Shown: positions 28,638 to 36,374 of the stretch, one piece after another | Layout of the letters: each line of letters starts with the position of its first letter | Position numbering within the stretch: the stretch's first letter is position 1 | NCBI GenBank assembly: GCA_963828445.1 | Contig: CAWHFP010000001.1 | Coordinates: forward strand, 1,116,001 to 1,180,000 | DNA: 64,000 nucleotides | DNA from: Bog-532 sp963828445 | GTDB taxonomy: Bacteria > Actinomycetota > Actinomycetes > Streptosporangiales > Streptosporangiaceae | Direction: 5' to 3' | Translations under genes and position numbers: made by a program | The notes under the pieces: generated by a model | Databases searched by the model: none | The model's input: the letters and a program-made list of their open reading frames with translations, nothing else | What the model was told of the DNA's origin: nothing

Positions 28638-29763
28638 TTACGGGGAGCAGAACGTGACCTCGGGATAGCGTGGCGACGGCTGATCCAGCAGGGCGTGCGG
28701 CTCGCCGCGCAGGTGCTGGTCGAAGAAGGCCCGGACGTAGGCGCGGGTGATGTCGAGGGACCGGGCTCCGGGGAGCCCGGCGCCGATGTCGATGCCGACC
28801 TGTTCGGCCAGCAGGGCCAGGTCGGTGAAGGAGGCGTGGACCGCGCCGGTCACCACGAGCCACCGCTTCCAGCCGGTCAGCCGGGCCCAGTCCCGCTCCC
28901 AGGTCATCACGGCGCCTCGCAGGAGTTTCCAGTCCTGCGGGGTGGTGGCGGTGCTTCCGCGTGCCCGGGGTGTAGTTGGATTGCTTGCCCAGGAACAGAA
29001 ACGGCCGGGCCAGCCCCTCGTCCGGGATCGAGGCGGCCGTGGAGCCGTCCATGTCGATGCCCGCGCGGATGCGGGGGTCGGCCAGCATGGCGGCGATGGT
29101 GGCGGCGCCACCGGCGGAATGGCCGGCCATCGCCATCCGGGACGGGTCGATCAGCTCGGCGCCCGGCCAGGGCGGGTGCGCACCGGTCAGCTCGTCGAGC
29201 ACGAAAAAGACATCGGCGGCCCGGCCTGCCGCTAGCTCCTCCAGCCTGCCCCGCCGGGGTGTCTCACGGGCGAGGCAGGTGGTGACCCGACCGTCGGGAA
29301 AGGCCGTGGCGTAGCTCTCGTAGGTGTGGTCGATCCCGGCCACCACATAACCGTGGCTGGCCAGGTCCTCGGCCAGGCCGGTGAGCGTGCTGCGGGAGCT
29401 GGTGAAGCCGGGCGAGAGCACCACCAGGGGCAGGCTGTGCCGGGGCCCGGCCGGCCGGGCCTCGCTGACCGCGTTGGTCTCGACCGTGCTCAGCACGTCC
29501 GGCGGCACCCCAGTGATGCCCCTGCTCGTGAGCTGAAGCCCGGACTCCGCTGGCGTCATGTACCGGGCTCGCCGCCCATCCGATGGCACCGCCGGATACC
29601 ACACGGAGACCATCAGCTCCCGTACCTTCACCCCCGGCACCCACGGATCGGGACGAGAGGCGTCCGTCAGCCACACCGAAGCCGTGCCGGCCGGGTAGGG
29701 ACCGGTCGGCACCGGCAGGCGCGGCCCGGAACCCCGCCCGGCCGCCGCCCCCGGCGTCTGCAA
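28638..29763 (-). pseudogene. PAF-acetylhydrolase/lipase-like alpha/beta hydrolase, one frameshift
   Basis: Conserved start region PTGPYPAGTASVWLTD and LMVSVWYPA, then LVVLSPGFTSSR (oxyanion side), GYVVAGIDHTYESYATAF, the nucleophile elbow MAGHSAGGAATIAAM and MDGSTAASIPDEGLARPFLFLG. Near 28955-28970 the frame changes and continues GSTATTPQDWKLL, VTGAVHASFTDL (catalytic His) to VTFCSP. The match is to the platelet-activating-factor acetylhydrolase/dienelactone-hydrolase group common in actinobacteria. The start is uncertain: the TTG at 29763 lacks a clear ribosome site, and a further frame upstream (to 29788) may supply a signal sequence. Probably secreted or periplasmic, but not proven. Confidence 0.65.
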
Positions 29764-30091
29764 AAGCTCTCATGCCAGCCATCATCACCGCCCGCCCTCA
29801 CGCTCATCAAATGGCCAGACCGGTGCGCATTGAGTTGCTACCGGCCAGCCTGGCGGCCTACCGGTCCCTGCCCTCAACGACTGGCGGCGGTTCGGGCCGC
29901 AGGGAGCCGACGTTCGGGTCATAGGGCTCTGCGATGCGGGTGAGGCGCACGTGATCGGCGCGGCCTGGCTGTTCCGGCCGCCGAGGTTGGTGGGCTGTGG
30001 CACGACAGCGCGGCCACTGACGATCGGCCCGACCGGGCGGCCTGGGCGAGATAGCCTCTCGGCGACCGCACCGTTCGACGGGAGTCAGCGC
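29764..30091. other. gene-free stretch of ~330 bp
   Basis: No coding signal is convincing here. The first bases may belong to the N-terminus of the leftward hydrolase. The right part must carry the promoter of the rightward three-gene unit starting at 30092. No repeats or strong hairpins were seen. Confidence 0.35.
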
Positions 30092-31242
30092 ATGGACTTG
30101 ATGGAGCGGGCTGGAGTTCTCAAGGGGATGCTGGTCGATTTCGCGCTCACGCCCCAGTTCAAGGCGGAGTTGGCGGAGGCTGTCGAGCAGGGGGTTCCGC
30201 TGAGCTTCGAGGTCAGTGAGGCAGAGTTCGCCGAGATATCGATCGCTTCATCCTGCAACGCCGGCTGAAGTCGGGGACCACCGTGGTCGAGAAGTTTACG
30301 GCGGCCCACCCGAAGCTGAGCGAGGCTGAGCGGGACATGTTGCTTGGGTGGCGCGATGTGGTCGAGGGGATCTTCGACGTCACTGGCAGGGACGGGGGCG
30401 CGCTAATTCTGGTCAGTCTCCTGGACGAACTCACCTACCGGACCCGATCGAACCTTGGGCGTAACGCCCTCCGCCCGTTCAGGAAAGGCACCTTTTTCGC
30501 CGGCCGCCTCGTGCGCGTCGGCCAAGACTGGATGGTCTCCGGGAACCCCGCCGTGTTTCCCGCGTCCGCTCGCGACGAGATACTGGCCGTCGCCGCTGAG
30601 CAGGCACTGCTCCACCCGGACGCGGTGTTCCGCAATCCGGGAAAGCTCGCGGAGGCCCGGCAGGTCGCGGCCCGGCACCACGAAGTGTTCGTGGAGTTGT
30701 TCGGCACTGACCTGATCGTGGTGGCCGGCGACCAGGTAGTAGGCACGGTGCAAAGGTTTCACCGCCGGGTGGCCGAGCTTGGCGGGGACGCGGGTCACGA
30801 CCGTGAGCAGCCCGATAGTCCTTCGATTGATTTCCCGGAAGATCTGCGGTTCGCCGACAGCGTCGTCATCCACTCCTCGGCCGAGGAGGGGCTGAGCCTC
30901 TACCCTGACTATCGGCTGCTGGAGAAGCTGTTCAGTGACCCGAAGCTGATGTCACGCCGCCGCTACCGGGAGACACTGGTCGGCTATCTGGAGGACCCCG
31001 ATGCTCCACCCGAACTGATCCGGCGGCTGGCCGATCGGGATCCGGGCCGGTCCAGCACGGTCTTCACCCGATTCCTCAAGCGCAAGCAGGGCTTCCGCTG
31101 GGAGAGCGACGGCGAGGATCTGCTGCGGCAGCACAAGCCGAGCTACTTCGACGGCACGCTGCTGCCACGGACCGTCGTGCTGCCCGAGCCGCTGTCCAAC
31201 GCCTACCGGCGCCGCCCATCGACAGCATGGATTGAAAAATGA
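30092..31242 (+). pseudogene. conserved hypothetical, first gene of a coupled trio, one frameshift
   Basis: ATG 30092 after GGGAG. The first ~50 codons (MDLMERAGVLKGMLVDFAL) run to ~30237, where one base seems missing after GAGAT. The next frame continues DRFILQRRLKSGTTVVEKF and runs without break to TGA 31240-31242, giving ~383 aa. Features: an acidic helix-rich N-terminus, GRDGGALILVSLLDELTYRT, and a C-terminal basic half ending RRPSTAWIEK. I recognise no domain. Its stop overlaps the next start (ATGA), so it is translationally coupled with the small Cys/His-rich gene and the ImmA/IrrE gene. Confidence 0.55.
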
Positions 31243-31586
31243 GCGGCTCGGAATTGCCGACTCGGGGCGGAGGCGATGCAGCCGATTCTTCGCCGCGGTA
31301 CGAGCCCAATCCGAAGCACAAGGAGCCATGGCAGCGAGGGGCTCGTGGCTCGCTCTGTCCACCGGATGCCGACGGTCCTACGCTCCTAGCGGCCAGCGAG
31401 CCCGATCCTGGACGTCCGGGGAAGCGTTTCGCTACTGATGGTCATCGCGCATACTGTGGTCATGAGCACTCTCCGGGATGCTGGCATGGCTTTCCCGTCG
31501 AATGGCGAAGCGTCCCGTCCGCTATCGTCCGGGCCTGGCTTGCAGACGGACGCGTCAGCAAACGGGCTGTGAAGGAACTGTGGTGA
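31239..31586 (+). CDS. small Cys/His-rich protein, second gene of the coupled trio
   Basis: 115 aa from ATG 31239, overlapping the previous stop by 4 bp. After a polar N-terminus it has NPKHKEPWQRGARGSLCP, then a segment RAYCGHEHSPGCWHGFPVEW and a basic tail SKRAVKELW. The three Cys and several His could bind one zinc. I recall actinobacterial proteins with the same KHKxPWQ...GSLCP...YCxxEHxPGxWHG...VKxxW pattern, often unannotated and next to peptidase-like genes. No function is known. Its stop overlaps the start of the ImmA/IrrE gene (GTGA), implying one polycistronic unit. Confidence 0.75.
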   Translation: MSGSELPTRGGGDAADSSPRYEPNPKHKEPWQRGARGSLCPPDADGPTLLAASEPDPGRPGKRFATDGHRAYCGHEHSPGCWHGFPVEWRSVPSAIVRAWLADGRVSKRAVKELW

Positions 31587-33151
31587 GCGCGGCATTCGGG
31601 AATTGGGAGATGCAGGCCGGCGATCCGGCCCGGTTTGCATTCCGGCTCGCGCTCCTGCCCAATCCTGACGGCGACCACGACCGCGCCAGCGAGGAAGAAC
31701 GCGGGTCGTGGGGCGCTTTTTCGGTATGGGCCAATGGCGAGAACCTCTGTGCCCACATCGAGCAGGGTGAGGTCCTCGACTCGGCGCACTGGTACCTGCT
31801 TCCTCTGCTGGAGTGGCTGGTCGACAACTGGGACCCGCTCCTGCACGAGGAGCAGCTGCCGCTATCGAATGCTGGTGTTTCGGCCGCCGAGTCGCTTCGG
31901 CAGACGCAGCAGCCTCCCCTGTCCCTCAAAGAGGTGGACGACTTTGAGTGGATGGATACGTGGGCAACTTGGTGGAGTCGGCACTGCTTCCGATCGGCGC
32001 GTGAAGGCGGCCTTTTCCCTGATCTTTACCTACGCCGCTACCGGGACAAGCTGGAGTTCTCGACCGGGGCGGACCCACTTCCCGGTATCCCTGACTCATA
32101 CATTTTCCTGACTCCCAACCGGATCTACCATGCGGATCCGGTTGACGCGGCCGGGACACTGTTCCAGGTCTTGAGCGCGGCGATACAGGAACTGAGTCGC
32201 CGGGTGCCAGGCTCAGAGCGTCTGGCCGACCTTAACGCCAAATGCATAAATCTGACGTTCCCGGAGCGGGAAACCGCACGGATGGCATGGCTGGCAGGCC
32301 TCGGTACCCAGATCGACAAATTCCGTCGAGTAGCGGATGAAATCAGCGCAACGCTGCGAGGCACACAGGAGATTGGCCAGCAGCTGACAGGTCCGCGGCG
32401 GGAGACGCCGCTCGTAGTGGACGGAAGTCCTTACGCCCGCCTGCTCTACGGCGCGATCAGCCCCGCTACTGATATCAAAGACGTTGCCCTGCTCACCAAC
32501 CTGCTCGTCAAGAACTACGTGCCCGACGGCAATGAGTGGCTCGCGCGCCTCAGTCCGCCTCTCAATGTCGGTGAAATTAGTCAGCTCTCCCCGGGAGAAC
32601 AGGGCAGCCGACTTGGTGAGCAGGCTTGCAGCTTGCTGAGCGAGGGCGACGACACCTGGGTCGACATCAGTTCCGTGGTGCATCGCCTAGAGATTGAAAC
32701 CTCAGGCATTGATCTATCGGATGAGCAGGTCCGTGCGATCTCCGTTTTCGGGCCAACCCAGCGTCCGCACATTTTTTGGAATCGCAGGCTGCGCCGGGGC
32801 GATACGCCAGCGGTCCGCCGCTTTACGCTGGCCCATGAGTTGTGTCACCTGCTGCTGGATCGCGAGTACGCCGACGAACTGGCGATAGCGACGGGACCGT
32901 GGGCGCCAGTCGCCGTCGAACAACGCGCCAACGCGTTCGCGGCCGCCTTCCTCATGCCGACCTGGCTGCTCAAAGACGCGCTCGCCGCATCTTCGGCGCC
33001 CGCAGACGACCCCGAAACGATCAGGATGGTCAGTGCCAGATTGCGAGTCAGCGCTTCTTCCCTGACCGATCGCCTCTACAACCTCGGCGAGATCACCTTC
33101 GACGACCGGATCCGGCTGCGTGGTTTCTGGCTACCGGAAAAGGCTTCGTAG
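31583..33151 (+). CDS. ImmA/IrrE-family zinc metallopeptidase with long N-terminal extension
   Basis: 522 aa from GTG 31583, coupled to the previous gene by a GTGA overlap. The C-terminal ~170 residues contain RRFTLAHELCHLLLD, the HExxH zinc motif, followed by EQRANAFAAAFLMP, the third-ligand/glutamate helix, and a terminal winged-helix-like RLRVSASSLTDRLYNLGEI. This is the ImmA/IrrE (DUF955) domain, known for cleaving repressors in phage, ICE and stress control. The ~350-residue N-terminal part (GSWGAFSVWANGENLC, HWYLLPLLEWLVDNWD) is unrecognised and probably senses a signal or binds the partner proteins encoded upstream. Confidence 0.85.
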   Translation: MSAAFGNWEMQAGDPARFAFRLALLPNPDGDHDRASEEERGSWGAFSVWANGENLCAHIEQGEVLDSAHWYLLPLLEWLVDNWDPLLHEEQLPLSNAGVSAAESLRQTQQPPLSLKEVDDFEWMDTWATWWSRHCFRSAREGGLFPDLYLRRYRDKLEFSTGADPLPGIPDSYIFLTPNRIYHADPVDAAGTLFQVLSAAIQELSRRVPGSERLADLNAKCINLTFPERETARMAWLAGLGTQIDKFRRVADEISATLRGTQEIGQQLTGPRRETPLVVDGSPYARLLYGAISPATDIKDVALLTNLLVKNYVPDGNEWLARLSPPLNVGEISQLSPGEQGSRLGEQACSLLSEGDDTWVDISSVVHRLEIETSGIDLSDEQVRAISVFGPTQRPHIFWNRRLRRGDTPAVRRFTLAHELCHLLLDREYADELAIATGPWAPVAVEQRANAFAAAFLMPTWLLKDALAASSAPADDPETIRMVSARLRVSASSLTDRLYNLGEITFDDRIRLRGFWLPEKAS

Positions 33152-33522
33152 GATCACGCTCCTGGTTTACCGAAAAGGGCGAACGACAGGTTGGGGCCGT
33201 TGGGTCTTTGGGTCGCGGACGGCGATCTTGGGGGTCGGCGACGGAATTTTTCGCTGCGCACGGGGATCTGGGGCATTCCGGACCATTCAGCAGCAACCGG
33301 CGTGGCGGGGGAAGGACGAAGCGGCGCACATGCGGCGATTTTTCTCGGGGCGGGGGGCAGCGCAAGCTCCGCTACGCCCGATTGCTGACGGAGGCGATCG
33401 ACCTGGAGCGGGTGCCACGACCGCTGGCTGACGTGCTGACGCGCGCGGTCCCGTAATTCCCGTGAAAACAGCGTGTACCCGGGCGGAGGCTCCCGGGGAC
33501 ACGCGGCGGATCAAAACACCCG
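33152..33522. other. gene-free stretch of ~370 bp
   Basis: Several short open frames exist on both strands, but none has a ribosome site or recognisable sequence. A 3' piece reading KLRYARLLTEAIDLERVPRPL could be a gene remnant. I see no repeats or mobile-element ends. Confidence 0.3.
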
Positions 33523-33862
33523 TCAGACGGTGCAGCGGTAGCTACCGCTCCAGCCGGTGATAGTGAGACTCTTTGGCTTGTTGGGCCGGTGCCGAGGTTC
33601 ACGTTCTTGCCGGGGCCGAACGAGCAGCTGTGCGTGGTCCCGTTGACGGTGTAGCTGAACGTGCCCTTGTTGTTGCCGGAGCAGAAGTGCGTGACGTAGT
33701 AGCTCTGGTCGCTGAACTTCCAGGTCCTGGTGTTGCCGTAACAGTTGGTGAGGACGGCGCCGCCGGAGAGCTCGATCTCGATCAGGGTGACCGAGGTCGT
33801 GGTGGTGCCGGTCGCGCAGGCGCTCCACTTGATATCCGGCTTCTGAAGGAGAAAGGCCGGGG
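33523..33862 (-). pseudogene. remnant of a small secreted, Cys-containing beta-rich protein
   Basis: On the minus strand an open frame reads PDIKWSACATGTTTTSVT, LSGGAVLTNCYGNTRTW, YYVTHFCSGNNKGTF and CSFGPGKNVNLG. Near 33580 it must switch frame to finish as NKPKSLTITGWSGSYRCTV at 33523. The four to five Cys and the Thr/Ser-rich strands suggest an exported beta-sandwich protein. A start codon and signal peptide are missing: the frame is closed by TGA just upstream (~33865), where the DUF397 gene's end lies. So it is a 5'-truncated, frameshifted remnant. Confidence 0.5.
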
Positions 33863-33863
33863 A

Positions 33864-34106
33864 TCAGGACGCGGTGCGCTGAAGGAACGCGCGCCACCGG
33901 GAGGCCGGGAAGCTCAGGGCCGGGCCGTCGGGGTCTTTGGAGTCTCGGACGGCAACCAGCGCGTCCGGGGTGTCGGCCACCTCCACACAGTCGCCGCCGT
34001 TGGCGCCGCTGCGGGTGGCTTTGCGCCAGACTCCGACTTCGAGGCATTCGCCGCCGTTGCCACCGCTATAGCTGGCCTTGCGCCACGTCACGTCGCTGAT
34101 GCACAT
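33864..34106 (-). CDS. DUF397 protein with a duplicated motif
   Basis: 80 aa from the ATG at 34106 (MCISDVTWRKAS). The DUF397 signature appears twice in tandem: WRKASYSGGNGGECLEV and WRKATRSGANGGDCVEV. The usual C-terminal VRDSKDPDGPALSFPASRWRAFL follows. The first copy is truncated after the Cys-Leu-Glu-Val strand, indicating an internal duplication. DUF397 genes are actinobacterial and normally sit behind an XRE regulator with a DUF5753 domain, forming BldB-AbaA-like or Scr-type regulator/antagonist pairs. Here the partner gene (34088-34531) overlaps by 19 bases but is truncated. Confidence 0.9.
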   Translation of the reverse strand: MCISDVTWRKASYSGGNGGECLEVGVWRKATRSGANGGDCVEVADTPDALVAVRDSKDPDGPALSFPASRWRAFLQRTAS

Positions 34107-34531
34107 GACTTCGCCGCTTCCTCCAGTAGAGCTTGGGAGGCAGCCCACGGTAGTGCCTCTCGGACGAGCGTATCCCAGCATTCTTCGAGGACCCGGACGT
34201 CTTTACGCCGGTCGACAAACTGTCCCTGGCATGCCGTCTCCTGGTAGCCAACGGTCGGCGCTTCGTCGAAATCGGCCAGGGCGAACCCGCCTGCCCAAAG
34301 ACCACGGTGTGCACCTATGTCAGCAGAGATGACCTGTACCGAAATGTGGGGACGGCGAGATTTCTCGCTGAGGTAGGTGAGCTGGTCGCGCATGACGTTC
34401 CGTCCGCCAACGGGGCGGCGCAACGCCGACTCATCGACTATGACCCACAGGTTTGGCGGCGGCTCGCCTTCTAGGGCTTCCCGTCGCTTTAGCCTGGCCG
34501 CTGCCTGATCGTTGATTTCCTCTTCTGGCCA
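34088..34531 (-). pseudogene. 5'-truncated XRE-family regulator, DUF5753 part only
   Basis: The open frame begins right after a TAA at 34532-34534 and reads EEEINDQAAARLKRREAL, LWVIVDESALRRPVGGRNVM, QLTYLSEKSRRPHISVQV, GGFALADFDEAPTVGYQET and a C-terminal LEEAAKSCASAT. This is the DUF5753 ligand-type domain. The N-terminal helix-turn-helix (~130 residues) is missing, because the rightward gene at 34571 starts ~40 bp away. An ATG inside (34393) could start a shorter product, but without the DNA-binding domain it cannot act as the usual regulator. It seems a deletion removed the gene's start. Confidence 0.7.
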
Positions 34532-34570
34532 TTAATTCCAGGTGTCGCGCGAATTCGGAGAATTGCAAAT

Positions 34571-34930
34571 ATGTGTTGCATGTGCACTTTTCCTGGCCAG
34601 CGGGAGGAGGTGAGCCGGGCCCGGTGGCTGGTCGCCCGGTACCTGGACGGCTCCCCGGTGACCGACGACGCCGTGCTGCTGGTCAGCGAGCTGGCCGCCA
34701 ACGCCTGCGCGCACAGCGCCAGCGGGCGGCCCGGGGGGCGGTTCACCGTCCGGGTCTGCGGCAACGTCCGGGACGGGGTGTACGTGGAAGTCGAGGACGG
34801 CGGGAGTGCCTGGGACGGGATGTTCAAGGACAGTGAGAGCCCGCACGGGCTGTACCTGCTGCAAGAGCTGTCGACCGCGTGCGGGACCCGGCGCGGGGAC
34901 CAGGGCTGGATCACCTGGTTCCTTCTGTAG
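34571..34930 (+). CDS. ATP-binding anti-sigma-factor-like protein (HATPase_c_2)
   Basis: 119 aa from ATG 34571 (ATG 34580 also possible). GHKL ATPase fold: N-box VLLVSELAANACAHSAS, VEVEDGGSAWDGM (G1), and SPHGLYLLQELSTACGTRR (G2), ending with GWITWFLL. This short form, without other domains, is abundant in Streptomyces and relatives, where members act as anti-sigma-factor-like or SpoIIE-controlled kinases. No partner gene is adjacent, so the target is unknown. The NUDIX gene follows after 18 bp and may be co-transcribed. Confidence 0.9.
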   Translation: MCCMCTFPGQREEVSRARWLVARYLDGSPVTDDAVLLVSELAANACAHSASGRPGGRFTVRVCGNVRDGVYVEVEDGGSAWDGMFKDSESPHGLYLLQELSTACGTRRGDQGWITWFLL

Positions 34931-34948
34931 CGGAGACGGGCTAAGACA

Positions 34949-35527
34949 GTGGGTATGGGCAGCACGGGGCTGGGGCCGATGGCGGCCGACTTCGAGGAGA
35001 CGGCGGTGCCGGCCAACGGGGGTGACTGGCGGATGGCCTGGCACCCGCCGGGTGCGGCGCCACCGGGGCTGGCGCACGGGGCCAATGCGTTCTGTGTGAC
35101 GGGCGGGGACGAGGTCGTGCTCATCAGCACGGACGGGGCGCGGTGGGGATGGCCCGGGGGGCGCCCGGAACACGGCGAGTCGTGGGAGGACACGCTGCGG
35201 CGGGAGATGCTCGAGGAGGCCTGCGCCACGGTGGGTGAGGCGCGGCTGCTGGGGTTCGTTAGGTCGCGGTGCCTGAGCGGAGCGGAGCAGGGGCGGGTCC
35301 TGGTGCGGTCGATCTGGCGGGCCGAGGTCAGCCTGCTGCCCTGGGAGCCCGAGTTCGAGATCCCGTTCCGGACCGTGGTGCCCGTCGGTGACCTGGCCCG
35401 GCGGCTATGGATGGAAGAGGGCGCGGCGCCGATCTACTCGCGGGCGGCCCGGGGAGGCCGGCATCGCCTAAGCCAGGGAGGCCGGACGCCTGGTCCCGCG
35501 CGCCGGGCGAGTCCGGCTCCTGGGTAG
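34949..35527 (+). CDS. NUDIX hydrolase
   Basis: 192 aa from GTG 34949 (ATG 34955 in frame). The Nudix box is complete: GGRPEHGESWEDTLRREMLEEA, fitting GX5EX7REUXEEXG/A, so divalent-metal pyrophosphohydrolase activity is expected. The substrate is not predictable; neighbours give no clue. The extra ~40 C-terminal residues (RRLSQGGRTPGPARRASPAPG) are Arg/Pro-rich and probably disordered. It lies 18 bp after the HATPase gene. Confidence 0.85.
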   Translation: MGMGSTGLGPMAADFEETAVPANGGDWRMAWHPPGAAPPGLAHGANAFCVTGGDEVVLISTDGARWGWPGGRPEHGESWEDTLRREMLEEACATVGEARLLGFVRSRCLSGAEQGRVLVRSIWRAEVSLLPWEPEFEIPFRTVVPVGDLARRLWMEEGAAPIYSRAARGGRHRLSQGGRTPGPARRASPAPG

Positions 35528-35633
35528 GGCTCAGATTCAGACCTTCCATAGAAATAGGAACGCCGGTAACGAAGCAGCCGGGATGTCTCACTTGAGACTC
35601 CTTGGTCCCGGGCTCGTTCGTATAGTGACTGGC

Positions 35634-36341
35634 ATGTCGGAGGTCCCGCCAGTTCCGCCTGCCCCGGTAACCACGGTGGACGAGGCAATTGCGCGCATGC
35701 AGACGATTGCGGCTGAGCTGCCGCCCAGCGACGGGGTGGCCTGCTTCAACCGGATGTACCTGGACGTGACCCTCCAGGTGAACGCCGAGCTGGACAACGG
35801 GTTCTACAAGGACCGGGCGTTCATGACCGAGCTGGACGTCAACTTCGCCAACCTGTACTTCGACGCGGTCAACCAGGGCGACGACATCAAGGCGGTGCCG
35901 CGGGCCTGGCAGCCGCTGTTCGAGCGGCGGGCCGATCCGAACATCGAGGAGATCCAGTTCGCGCTGGCCGGGATGAACGCCCACATCAACCACGACCTGC
36001 CGCTGGCCATGGTGAAGACCTGCGCCGACCTGGACACCGCGCCGGACATCGACCCGCACCACGCCGACTACCAGAAGGTCGACGTGCTGCTGGACGCGGC
36101 CGAGGAGGCGATCCGGCGCTCGTTCGAAGACCAGTGTGAGCGGACCCTGGACCGGCGGCTGCGGGCGGTGGCCAACTTCGTGGTCAACTGGGGCATCAAC
36201 AGCGCCCGCGACCTGGCCTGGACCAACGCCAAGCTGCTGTGGGTGGTGCGTCACGAGGAGCTGGCCCGCGAGCTGTTCCTGGACAGCCTGACCCAGGCGA
36301 CCGAGCTGGCGGGCCGGATGCTGCTGGTGGCGGTCCCATGA
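35634..36341 (+). CDS. DUF5995 family protein
   Basis: 235 aa from ATG 35634 (MSEVPPVPPAP), the first good start after a long 5' frame. The sequence matches the actinobacterial DUF5995 family: VDEAIARMQTIAAELPPSDGVACFNRMYLDVT, ELDVNFANLYFDAV, WQPLFERRADPNIEEIQFALAGMNAHINHDLP and a C-terminal ANFVVNWGINSARDLAW. Many His/Asp/Asn pairs (NAHINHD, DIDPHHADYQKVD) suggest a metal site. Function unknown; all-helical. Soluble. The LAL regulator starts 33 bp downstream on the same strand. Confidence 0.85.
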   Translation: MSEVPPVPPAPVTTVDEAIARMQTIAAELPPSDGVACFNRMYLDVTLQVNAELDNGFYKDRAFMTELDVNFANLYFDAVNQGDDIKAVPRAWQPLFERRADPNIEEIQFALAGMNAHINHDLPLAMVKTCADLDTAPDIDPHHADYQKVDVLLDAAEEAIRRSFEDQCERTLDRRLRAVANFVVNWGINSARDLAWTNAKLLWVVRHEELARELFLDSLTQATELAGRMLLVAVP

Positions 36342-36374
36342 CGCAATTGCCGACCAGGCTGACAGAATAGGCCG

